The notes below the pieces were generated by a model that worked only from the letters and a program-made list of their open reading frames with translations, was not told where the DNA came from and did no database searches. Shown in pieces: positions 1 to 5,177 of a stretch of DNA of 7,979 bases. Within the stretch, counting starts at the first letter, position 1. Every line of letters begins with the position of its first letter. A program made the position numbers and the translations under genes. Source of the stretch: Ignavibacteriales bacterium (GTDB lineage: Bacteria > Bacteroidota > Ignavibacteria > Ignavibacteriales > Melioribacteraceae); NCBI GenBank assembly GCA_020059785.1, contig JAGVBL010000310.1, forward strand, positions 1 to 7,979. The letters are read 5' to 3'.

Positions 1-1617
1 CAACTGATCCTTCAGAACCTTCGATTTTATCTCGAGGTTTGCTAAAAAGTCTTCAATTTTTGTTTTATCAATATCGAGATACTCTTTAGATAATTCAATA
101 AAATTTTTATCAAAGCCGATTCTGCCGGCAACTTCAAAAGCATAACTTGAACCCGGAATTCCCTGATTAAATCTGTAAGTAGGCTTTAGATTCTCAGTAT
201 CGAATTCCATAGAAGCATTCTGAAAGTTATTTAACTGATTGGCAACAATTTTAAGTGCACCATGATGTGTAGTTGCAACAACCCTGGCACCTTTATCGCG
301 CAGAGTAATCAAAATACCGGCTGCAATAGCAGACCCTTCTGTGGGGTCGGTTCCTGTTCCAACTTCATCAATTAAAACAAGTGAATCTTTATCCGAACTA
401 TCAATTATTTTCTTAATATTAGTAAGGTGGGAACTAAACGTGCTCAATTCATCTTCAATCGATTGAGCATCTCCAATATCAACCAGAACATTATTAAAGA
501 AATGAAGATTTGAATCCGGATGAACGGGAACAGGAATGCCAGATTGTGCAAGCAGTACAATTAATCCAATTGTTTTAAGAGTAACAGTTTTACCGCCGGC
601 ATTAGGACCTGTAATAAGAACAACTAATTCCTCATTGAACTTAATATTAAGAGGGACTGCATTTTCAAAACCGATTTTTTTAAGAAGCACCGGGTGCCTT
701 GCTTCAATTAGTTCCAGTGATTTTGTCATATCGAAAGTAGGGCTGGCACCAATAATTTCAATAGAATAATTAGCCCGGGCAAAAATAGAATCGAGTTCTG
801 ATATTGAGTCGAGTGATTTTCTAAGTTCGAAACTTATCTCACCAATTTTTACGGTAAGATTTTTTAGAATTTTTTCAATCTCCCTTTTCTCTGCAAAGCT
901 GAGAGAGAGAATTTCGTTATTAAGTTCCAGAGTTTCTTCCGGTTCTACATAAACTGTTTGACCGGTAGCAGATTCAGAGTGAATGAAACCGCGTACATGC
1001 CGCTTATGCTCGGATTTAATTGGTAAAACAATTCTTCCATCTCTAAGTGTAATATATTCTTCCTGAACAAGGTAAGCATCACTAAGCTGCTTAAGAAGTT
1101 TATTTACCATTTTACGTAATTGCGTTTCTTTCTCGCGAATTTCAATTCTTATTTCTTTAAGCTTTGGAGAAGCATCATCGCGAATCTCGCCGGTTTCTGT
1201 AAATACCCGTAATATCTGGTGTTCAAAAACTTTATCTACAAATAAACTGTCGCGCAACTCAGATAATAAAGCAACTTCCGAACCACGGGTTTTTAAAAAT
1301 TGAGATAACTTTCTTGAAACTTCGGCAAGTTTTAATACTTCCAGTATTTGTCTTGATGGAATTATTGTTCCTTCAATTCTGGAACGGGATAATGTTTCTG
1401 TTAAATCCGGAATATATTCAAGTGGGGGGAGATCGTTTTTAATAAGAATTTCTTTTGCTTCTGTTACACGTTTACCATCTCTTACCGCAAATTCAACAGA
1501 AGTGAATGGAAATAGTTTTAAAATTTTATCCTTACCATTATCAGTAATACAATAACGTGTAATATAACTAAGAACTTTACTGAATTCGAGCTTTTCTAAT
1601 GTCTCCCGTGAAATCAT
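1..1617 (-). CDS. mutS2: Endonuclease MutS2 (N-terminal 539 residues, runs off the left edge)
   Basis: MutS2 is a MutS-family ATPase that binds branched DNA or collided ribosomes and acts in anti-recombination and ribosome rescue, not in mismatch repair. The frame is open from ATG at 1617 to base 1. It has no N-terminal mismatch-recognition domain and begins directly with the helical core/lever region (about residues 1-300), as MutS2 does. The ATPase domain follows: Walker A GPNAGGKT at 337-344, the DIGDAQSIEDELSTFSSHL signature from 380, Walker B with D417-E418 in LIDEVGTGTDPTEGSA, and a TTHHGALK switch motif. The last 45 or so visible residues begin the helical segment that leads to the Smr nuclease domain. 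That domain, and the rest of a protein usually near 780 residues, lies outside the window. The start is 2 nt after the cvpA stop and has no Shine-Dalgarno sequence, so translation probably depends on coupling to cvpA. Identity is certain from the motifs; nuclease status cannot be judged here. Confidence 0.97.
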   Translation of the reverse strand, partial: MISRETLEKLEFSKVLSYITRYCITDNGKDKILKLFPFTSVEFAVRDGKRVTEAKEILIKNDLPPLEYIPDLTETLSRSRIEGTIIPSRQILEVLKLAEVSRKLSQFLKTRGSEVALLSELRDSLFVDKVFEHQILRVFTETGEIRDDASPKLKEIRIEIREKETQLRKMVNKLLKQLSDAYLVQEEYITLRDGRIVLPIKSEHKRHVRGFIHSESATGQTVYVEPEETLELNNEILSLSFAEKREIEKILKNLTVKIGEISFELRKSLDSISELDSIFARANYSIEIIGASPTFDMTKSLELIEARHPVLLKKIGFENAVPLNIKFNEELVVLITGPNAGGKTVTLKTIGLIVLLAQSGIPVPVHPDSNLHFFNNVLVDIGDAQSIEDELSTFSSHLTNIKKIIDSSDKDSLVLIDEVGTGTDPTEGSAIAAGILITLRDKGARVVATTHHGALKIVANQLNNFQNASMEFDTENLKPTYRFNQGIPGSSYAFEVAGRIGFDKNFIELSKEYLDIDKTKIEDFLANLEIKSKVLKDQL

Positions 1618-1619
1618 AA

Positions 1620-2165
1620 TTATTTTATAGTATCGTTTTTAGATGAAGAGATACCATCTTTATCTTCAATAATGCTTTTAATAATATCTGCACCTTTTTC
1701 TCTTTTTCCCATAACAAGGTCAACTGAAGAAGGGATAAGATTATAAACTGATTTATAGAGTAATGAATTATTGCCGGTATTTTTATCGGGGAAACTGAAT
1801 ATTTTCAGAAACAAAAATAATCCGCTGAGGAAAAAAACAATCTGGACTATACCGATAATTCCGCCGATAAACTGGTTGATAAAGAGGTTTATTTTATCGG
1901 ATGGATGGACAAGACGTTTAATAATTGACGCAATTAAAATAGTAACAAGGAAAATCAGAATACCGGCTATAACGTTAGAGAAATATTCGTCTTTATTAAA
2001 AACCGGTTGAATAATATTTCCGAAGTCATCGGCAAATTTATAAGCAAGAAAAATTGCAGCAATAAGGCCGATCAAACCGATTATTTTTCTTATTAAACCG
2101 TCCTTAAAACCCAAAATAAAGCCGATTATTGCTGCAGCAAAAATTATATAATCGATGTAATTCAA
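1620..2165 (-). CDS. CvpA family membrane protein (TTG start)
   Basis: This 181-residue inner-membrane protein has four predicted membrane segments at about residues 5-20, 27-43, 64-82 and 101-121, then a charged C-terminal tail of about 60 residues in the cytoplasm or periplasm. The N-terminus (NYIDYIIF, then GFKDGLIRKIIGLIG) and the glycine-rich FIGGIIGIVQ at 99-108 before the last membrane helix match the CvpA (colicin V production) family layout. The molecular role of the family is poorly defined; it is linked to envelope homeostasis and colicin V export. The start is TTG at 2165-2163. An in-frame TAA lies immediately upstream, so no longer form is possible, and the family-like N-terminus starts right there. 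TTG overlaps the yqeY stop as TTGA, and mutS2 begins 2 nt after the cvpA stop. CvpA-like and mutS2 genes are also near neighbours in Bacillus, which supports the call. The family is assigned from topology and short motifs, so it is less certain than its neighbours. Confidence 0.87.
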   Translation of the reverse strand: MNYIDYIIFAAAIIGFILGFKDGLIRKIIGLIGLIAAIFLAYKFADDFGNIIQPVFNKDEYFSNVIAGILIFLVTILIASIIKRLVHPSDKINLFINQFIGGIIGIVQIVFFLSGLFLFLKIFSFPDKNTGNNSLLYKSVYNLIPSSVDLVMGKREKGADIIKSIIEDKDGISSSKNDTIK

Positions 2166-2614
2166 TTACCGCTCAATATTTTTTCGACAATTTCTTTAAT
2201 AATTTTCCCATCGGCTTTACCTTTAAGGTTTTTTGCTGCTAATGGCATAAGCTTCGGAAAATCCTCTTTTGTTTTAGCACCAATTTCATCGGTTATTTTT
2301 TTTACTTCTGCAAATATTTCATCATATGAAAGCTGCTCTGGTAAGAACTCTTCAATAATTTTTAATTCCTGAATTTCTTTTTCGGCTAATTCAATTCTAT
2401 TTGCATTTTGAAATTGTTCGATTGATTCTTTTCTTTTCTTAGCAGCGGATGTAAGCATTTTAATCTCATCATCTGCAGAAAGTTCTTTAGCACTTCCGCT
2501 TTTTTCAAATTCCAGAATAAGAGCACGAATAGATCGAATTGTCTCTAATCTTATTTTATCGCCTGACTTCATAGCAGACTTAAGTTCATCATTAATTTTC
2601 TCTTTAAGACTCAT
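2162..2614 (-). CDS. GatB/YqeY domain-containing protein
   Basis: This is a 150-residue soluble protein of the YqeY family, related to the C-terminal tRNA-binding domain of the GatB subunit of the Asp/Glu-tRNA amidotransferase. Diagnostic stretches are the N-terminal LKEKINDELKSAMKSGDK, then RLETIRSIRALILEFE, the central AAKKRKESIEQFQNANR, then IEEFLPEQLS, and a C-terminal region ending KGKADGKIIKEIVEKIL. Length agrees with the usual 147-150 residues. The free-standing family has no firmly established biochemical function; a role in tRNA metabolism is inferred from homology to GatB. I chose ATG 2614 over an in-frame ATG at 2662. The longer form would add 16 hydrophobic residues absent from the family, encoded across a terminator-like hairpin, whereas 2614 has GAGG 5 nt upstream. 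The stop TGA overlaps the TTG start of cvpA by sharing TTGA. It heads a yqeY-cvpA-mutS2 unit. Confidence 0.95.
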   Translation of the reverse strand: MSLKEKINDELKSAMKSGDKIRLETIRSIRALILEFEKSGSAKELSADDEIKMLTSAAKKRKESIEQFQNANRIELAEKEIQELKIIEEFLPEQLSYDEIFAEVKKITDEIGAKTKEDFPKLMPLAAKNLKGKADGKIIKEIVEKILSGN

Positions 2615-2619
2615 AGTAA

Positions 2620-2623
2620 CCTC
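2620..2623 (-). promoter_or_regulatory. Ribosome binding site of yqeY
   Basis: GAGG on the minus strand lies 5 nt before ATG 2614. It decides the start of yqeY in favour of the 150-residue form. It sits immediately downstream of the T-tract of the hairpin at 2624-2659, so RNA structure at that hairpin could influence ribosome access. Confidence 0.6.
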
Positions 2624-2659
2624 AAAAAAAAGGTAGGCCATTAATAAATAACCTACCTT
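2624..2659 (-). terminator. Terminator-like hairpin between exbD and yqeY
   Basis: Read on the minus strand, AAGGTAGG (2659-2652) and CCTACCTT (2637-2630) form a perfect 8-bp stem around a 14-nt loop, followed by a run of eight T (2631-2624, of which two also pair in the stem). This is the layout of a Rho-independent terminator for the exbB-exbD-exbD operon. The stem has four G-C pairs and the loop is long, so termination may be partial. No T-run follows the stem on the plus strand, so it is oriented for the leftward genes only. Its T-run touches the yqeY ribosome binding site, so an attenuator or leader structure is an alternative reading. Confidence 0.65.
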
Positions 2660-2679
2660 CAATTCATAAAAAAGGACTG

Positions 2680-3093
2680 TTATATTTTAAGAAGAGTGGA
2701 ATAATTAATTCTAAGGCAAGAAGCTTTTCTTAATTCTTGCTGAATATCAGTAACAACTCCCATCTGAGAACTTTTATCGATACGAAGGGAAACAATTACG
2801 TTTGGAAGAGCCACTCTTTTAGCATACATAATTTTCTGAATTTCATTTAATTGGGTTAAACTATCGTTAACCTGAATTCTTCCATCCTGACCAACCCATA
2901 TATAAGAAACCAATCTCTTGTTTTCTATTTTTTCAATAGCTTTTGCTTCAGGTAATCTGAAACTAACGAGAACATCAACTTCTCTTAAAGTAGTTGTAAC
3001 CATAAAGAATAATAAAAGCATGAAGACAATGTCAGGTAAAGAAGCAGTAGGAATATTCTGTTTTGTACTGGCTCTCTTTTTTTCAAATTTCAT
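2680..3093 (-). CDS. exbD: ExbD/TolR family biopolymer transport protein (second copy)
   Basis: A 137-residue single-span inner-membrane protein that would assemble with ExbB as the proton-driven motor energising an outer-membrane or envelope process. A basic cytoplasmic N-terminus (residues 1-12) leads into the conserved NIPTASLPDIVFMLLLFFMV segment (13-32). Asp21 is at the position of the proton-carrying aspartate of ExbD/TolR (Asp25 in E. coli ExbD). The rest, from about residue 42, is the periplasmic domain, including a stretch (VIVSLRIDKSSQMGVVTDI) typical of the ExbD/TolR fold. Length is close to E. coli ExbD (141). It starts 16 nt after the preceding exbD stop, with AGAGGA (3106-3101) 7 nt upstream of its ATG. 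It is the last gene before the hairpin at 2624-2659. It is clearly diverged from the other ExbD, so the two may form heteromers or serve different partners; that is inference. Confidence 0.94.
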   Translation of the reverse strand: MKFEKKRASTKQNIPTASLPDIVFMLLLFFMVTTTLREVDVLVSFRLPEAKAIEKIENKRLVSYIWVGQDGRIQVNDSLTQLNEIQKIMYAKRVALPNVIVSLRIDKSSQMGVVTDIQQELRKASCLRINYSTLLKI

Positions 3094-3109
3094 TCTAAAA
3101 TCCTCTAAA

Positions 3110-3655
3110 TTATTTTTTTATAGCTTCTGGTTCAGCTATACTAATAGTAATAGGTATCTTATCTCTAATTTCTTTCATTTCTTCACTTCTGTCATCAATA
3201 TCGACAAATCTCTTACCAAGTCTATTTATGGCATATTCTGATCTAACCTGGAAATAAGCATCCTTGATTTGATCGAGCGCCTGAATATACAAGTTGTAAT
3301 CTGTTTTACGATCCGTTTTAACTGATACAACAAGCTTCTTGTTTGCAGGTTGATCAATCTTGCTTTCGATTCTTGGTTTCAGAGTTTTGGAAATCTGAGG
3401 AATAGCAATAATCTCGTTATTAAGGAGAACATCACCGTTTTCATTGATAAGAACAGCTGCTAATCTATCTTTTGAAATCGGTACCAATTCCTGTTGTTCC
3501 GGCGGAGTAAATTCAGGTAGAGTAAGTCCAATACCTGTATCAACGTCAATAACAGTTGAAACCAAAAAGAATAAAAGAAGCAAGAATGAAATATCTGCCA
3601 TCGAGCTTGTAGGTATATCAGCATCCGGCAATTTCTTCTTTTTCAGTGTGATCAT
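3110..3655 (-). CDS. exbD: ExbD/TolR family biopolymer transport protein (first copy)
   Basis: A 181-residue ExbD-family protein, the ion-translocating partner of ExbB. The lysine-rich N-terminus (LKKKKLPDAD) is cytoplasmic. It is followed by IPTSSMADISFLLLLFFLV (14-32) as the single membrane helix, with Asp21 at the proton-binding position. The periplasmic part is longer than in the second copy. It begins DVDTGIGLTLPEFTPPEQQE, includes a region resembling the usual ExbD repeat (KKLVVSVKTDRKTDYNLYIQALDQIKDA), and ends in a charged tail. The gene starts 14 nt after the exbB stop, with only a weak AGAGA upstream. The exbB/exbD/exbD order is common in Bacteroidota and relatives. Without tonB in the window, whether this set serves TonB-dependent uptake, a Tol-Pal-like function or another envelope motor cannot be decided. 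Confidence 0.94.
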   Translation of the reverse strand: MITLKKKKLPDADIPTSSMADISFLLLLFFLVSTVIDVDTGIGLTLPEFTPPEQQELVPISKDRLAAVLINENGDVLLNNEIIAIPQISKTLKPRIESKIDQPANKKLVVSVKTDRKTDYNLYIQALDQIKDAYFQVRSEYAINRLGKRFVDIDDRSEEMKEIRDKIPITISIAEPEAIKK

Positions 3656-3669
3656 TTTTAATCTCTAAA

Positions 3670-4356
3670 TTATTTCTTCTTCATTTCGTAAAGAGCATCG
3701 ATTAATTCGATAGAACTTTCTTCCATGTCTGCAACGATTCTGTCAATTCTGTAAACGAAATAGTTATAGAAAGCTTGAAGAATCATAGCCACAATAAGAC
3801 CGAACAAAGTAGTAAGCAATGCTACCGAAATACCACCGGCAACAATTGAAGGAGAAATTTGAGCAGCTTCTTTAATAGCATCGAAAGCCTGGATCATACC
3901 TTGAACTGTTCCGGTAAAACCGAGCATAGGAGCCAAGCTGATGAATAATGAAATCCAGATTAATCCTCTTTCAAGGAATCCCATTTCAATTGCACCATAA
4001 GCCATAATAGCTTTTTCAGCAGCTTCTAAACCTTCGTCTGCTCTTAATAAACCAGCATGGAAAACAGATGCAGCAGAACCTCTGGTATTTTCACATAATT
4101 TAATTGCTTCCTGAACTCCGCCTTTTGTTAAAGCGTCTTTTACCTGAACTACAAATTTCTTTGTATTCATTGTGGCACGAGTTAAAGTCCAAAATCTTTC
4201 GATTGCGAAACCAAGTCCTACAACCAAGCAAAATAAAATTGGCCACATAAATCCGCCGCCTTCGATGAATTTCTGTTGTAAGTAGCCAATAGTGCTTTGT
4301 TCTTGAACCTGGGCTAATACTAATGATAATATTCCGGTAATCTCTGCTATTTGCAT
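3670..4356 (-). CDS. exbB: MotA/TolQ/ExbB family proton channel protein
   Basis: A 228-residue inner-membrane protein that forms the pentameric channel scaffold around ExbD and uses proton motive force to drive envelope work. Three membrane segments are visible: about 37-53 (FMWPILFCLVVGLGFAI, followed by ERFWTL), 131-152 and 173-203. The family signature is LAPMLGFTGTVQGMIQAF (141-158). Polar threonines in the second helix (T148, T150) and third helix (T182, T183) match the channel-lining threonines of E. coli ExbB (T148, T181). The long cytoplasmic loop (about 60-130) and short C-terminal cytoplasmic helix are typical. The N-terminal ITGILSLVLAQVQEQS is mildly hydrophobic and precedes the first true span. 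ATG 4356 has a strong GGAGG (4370-4366) 9 nt upstream, the best ribosome site in the window, which fits a first gene of an operon. It is followed at 14 nt by exbD. Confidence 0.95.
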   Translation of the reverse strand: MQIAEITGILSLVLAQVQEQSTIGYLQQKFIEGGGFMWPILFCLVVGLGFAIERFWTLTRATMNTKKFVVQVKDALTKGGVQEAIKLCENTRGSAASVFHAGLLRADEGLEAAEKAIMAYGAIEMGFLERGLIWISLFISLAPMLGFTGTVQGMIQAFDAIKEAAQISPSIVAGGISVALLTTLFGLIVAMILQAFYNYFVYRIDRIVADMEESSIELIDALYEMKKK

Positions 4357-4374
4357 AAAGAAAAGCCTCCGATA

Positions 4375-4387
4375 TTGTTATTAATTA
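4375..4387 (+). repeat. 13-bp direct repeat, copy 1
   Basis: TTGTTATTAATTA occurs here, just upstream of the exbB ribosome site, and identically at 4479-4491. Both copies lie in the exbB upstream gap. The word is AT-rich with a single G, so chance or a shared regulatory site are both possible. Confidence 0.5.
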
Positions 4388-4478
4388 AAAAAAATGTCAA
4401 AACTTTCGAATTCTCTAAAAAAGATGTGGGTAACATTAATTAAATGAGGAAAAAAAGTCAATAAATAATTTTTTACTC

Positions 4479-4491
4479 TTGTTATTAATTA
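4479..4491 (+). repeat. 13-bp direct repeat, copy 2
   Basis: Second identical copy of TTGTTATTAATTA, 104 bp (start to start) from the first and just downstream of the SDR stop codon. The candidate exbB promoter lies between the two copies. Confidence 0.5.
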
Positions 4492-4495
4492 CCGA

Positions 4496-5170
4496 TTATT
4501 TATTGGAAAATCTTAACTCAAATATATTACCCGAAATTATTCCGGGGTCATCAAAAATCTCTTGTGCTAATTTACAAATATTTTCTTTTGGAAACAGCAA
4601 AGATTTATCTTTTACCCATTCCCTGTTTTCTTGCGAATCGATGATATAAGGCGCAATTGCATTAACCGAGATATTCTTATCACGATTTTCTAACGCTAAT
4701 ATTTTAGTTAAATAATTAATTCCATTTTTTGAAATGCTGTATGCACCTTTATTAACTTCAGGGTAAACTCCTGATAATGCACTTAACATACATAAGGAGC
4801 CGCCTAAACCCGTTTTGCATAATTGAATAAAATATTTTGATATTAGAAAAGAGGATGTAAGATTAATATCAATTATTCTCTGCCAGTCTGATAATGAAGT
4901 ATCTGCTATTTCACTTCCGCCCCAGTATCCGCCGATAGTATTCAGCAGACAATAATAATTCTCTTCACTTCTATCAATTTTACCGAAAGCTTTTTCAACA
5001 TTTACTTCTTTTGTTAAATCATCAGCAACAATTAAATCGCCATGATCGTAATAAACATTATTGCGGCTTATAAAATAGTAGCGTTCGAATTTATTTTTTT
5101 CAATAAAATATTTTGCAGCAAAACTTCCTAAGTTTCCAGATGCCCCAGAGAGTATAAATATTTTTTTCAT
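4496..5170 (-). CDS. Short-chain dehydrogenase/reductase, dihydropteridine-reductase-like
   Basis: A 224-residue Rossmann-fold NAD(P)H oxidoreductase, presumably cytosolic. The dinucleotide-binding glycine motif is SGASGNLGS (8-16), aligning with the GGRGALGS type of dihydropteridine reductase better than with classical TGxxxGxG. The NNAG position reads NTIGGYWGG (77-85), again like the AGGWAGG of DHPR. The active site has Tyr144 and Lys148 (YSISK). The residue 13 before Tyr is Ala131, where classical SDRs have Ser and DHPR has Ala; Ser130 is adjacent. Arg36 after the second beta strand hints at NADPH preference. NAPYII-like AIAPYIID (171-178) follows the Lys. I chose ATG 5170, which places the Rossmann strand at the N-terminus. 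An in-frame start at 5296 would add 42 residues that overlap the upstream gene and look unrelated to the fold. It starts 7 nt after the EEP gene stop, so the two are probably co-transcribed. The substrate is unknown; DHPR-like activity is inference. Confidence 0.9.
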   Translation of the reverse strand: MKKIFILSGASGNLGSFAAKYFIEKNKFERYYFISRNNVYYDHGDLIVADDLTKEVNVEKAFGKIDRSEENYYCLLNTIGGYWGGSEIADTSLSDWQRIIDINLTSSFLISKYFIQLCKTGLGGSLCMLSALSGVYPEVNKGAYSISKNGINYLTKILALENRDKNISVNAIAPYIIDSQENREWVKDKSLLFPKENICKLAQEIFDDPGIISGNIFELRFSNK

Positions 5171-5177
5171 ATTATTT

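Larger units (their letters stand above)
4357..4495 (-). promoter_or_regulatory. Intergenic region upstream of exbB with candidate promoter
   Basis: This 139-nt AT-rich gap separates the SDR stop from exbB. On the minus strand a candidate sigma-70-like promoter has TTGACT (4461-4456, five of six consensus bases), a 17-bp spacer and TAATGT (4438-4433, three of six). It would start transcription near 4426 and leave a leader of about 70 nt. The strong GGAGG of exbB is at 4370-4366. The gap also contains two copies of a 13-bp direct repeat. The -10 match is poor, and promoters in the Bacteroidota group differ from the E. coli consensus, so the promoter is tentative. No clear terminator for the upstream SDR gene was seen. 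Confidence 0.35.

Noticed and set aside
536..769. Plus-strand open frame opposite mutS2
   Set aside because: It lies antisense to the Walker A region of mutS2, whose protein motifs are unmistakable; it has no recognisable protein features.
1771..2010. Plus-strand open frame opposite cvpA
   Set aside because: It is the antisense shadow of the membrane-protein gene, with no own ribosome site or family resemblance.
2615..2662. Longer yqeY form starting at ATG 2662
   Set aside because: It adds 16 hydrophobic residues not found in the family, encoded through the terminator-like hairpin, and lacks the good ribosome site that precedes ATG 2614.
2918..3668. Two plus-strand open frames opposite the exbD genes (2918-3241 and 3444-3668)
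   Set aside because: They are antisense to conserved ExbD membrane helices and show no family features; their hydrophobic or Ser/Thr-rich content is explained by the opposite strand.
4372..4400. Perfect TTGACA (4400-4395) as an exbB promoter -35 box
   Set aside because: With a 17-bp spacer the -10 would be CAATAT at 4377-4372, placing the transcription start within or after the GGAGG ribosome site at 4370-4366.
4440..4500. Possible terminator after the SDR gene
   Set aside because: Only short all-A/T complementarities (AATAA with TTATT) and an imperfect CCAATAA/ATCGG pairing are present; none makes a credible G-C stem followed by a T-run.
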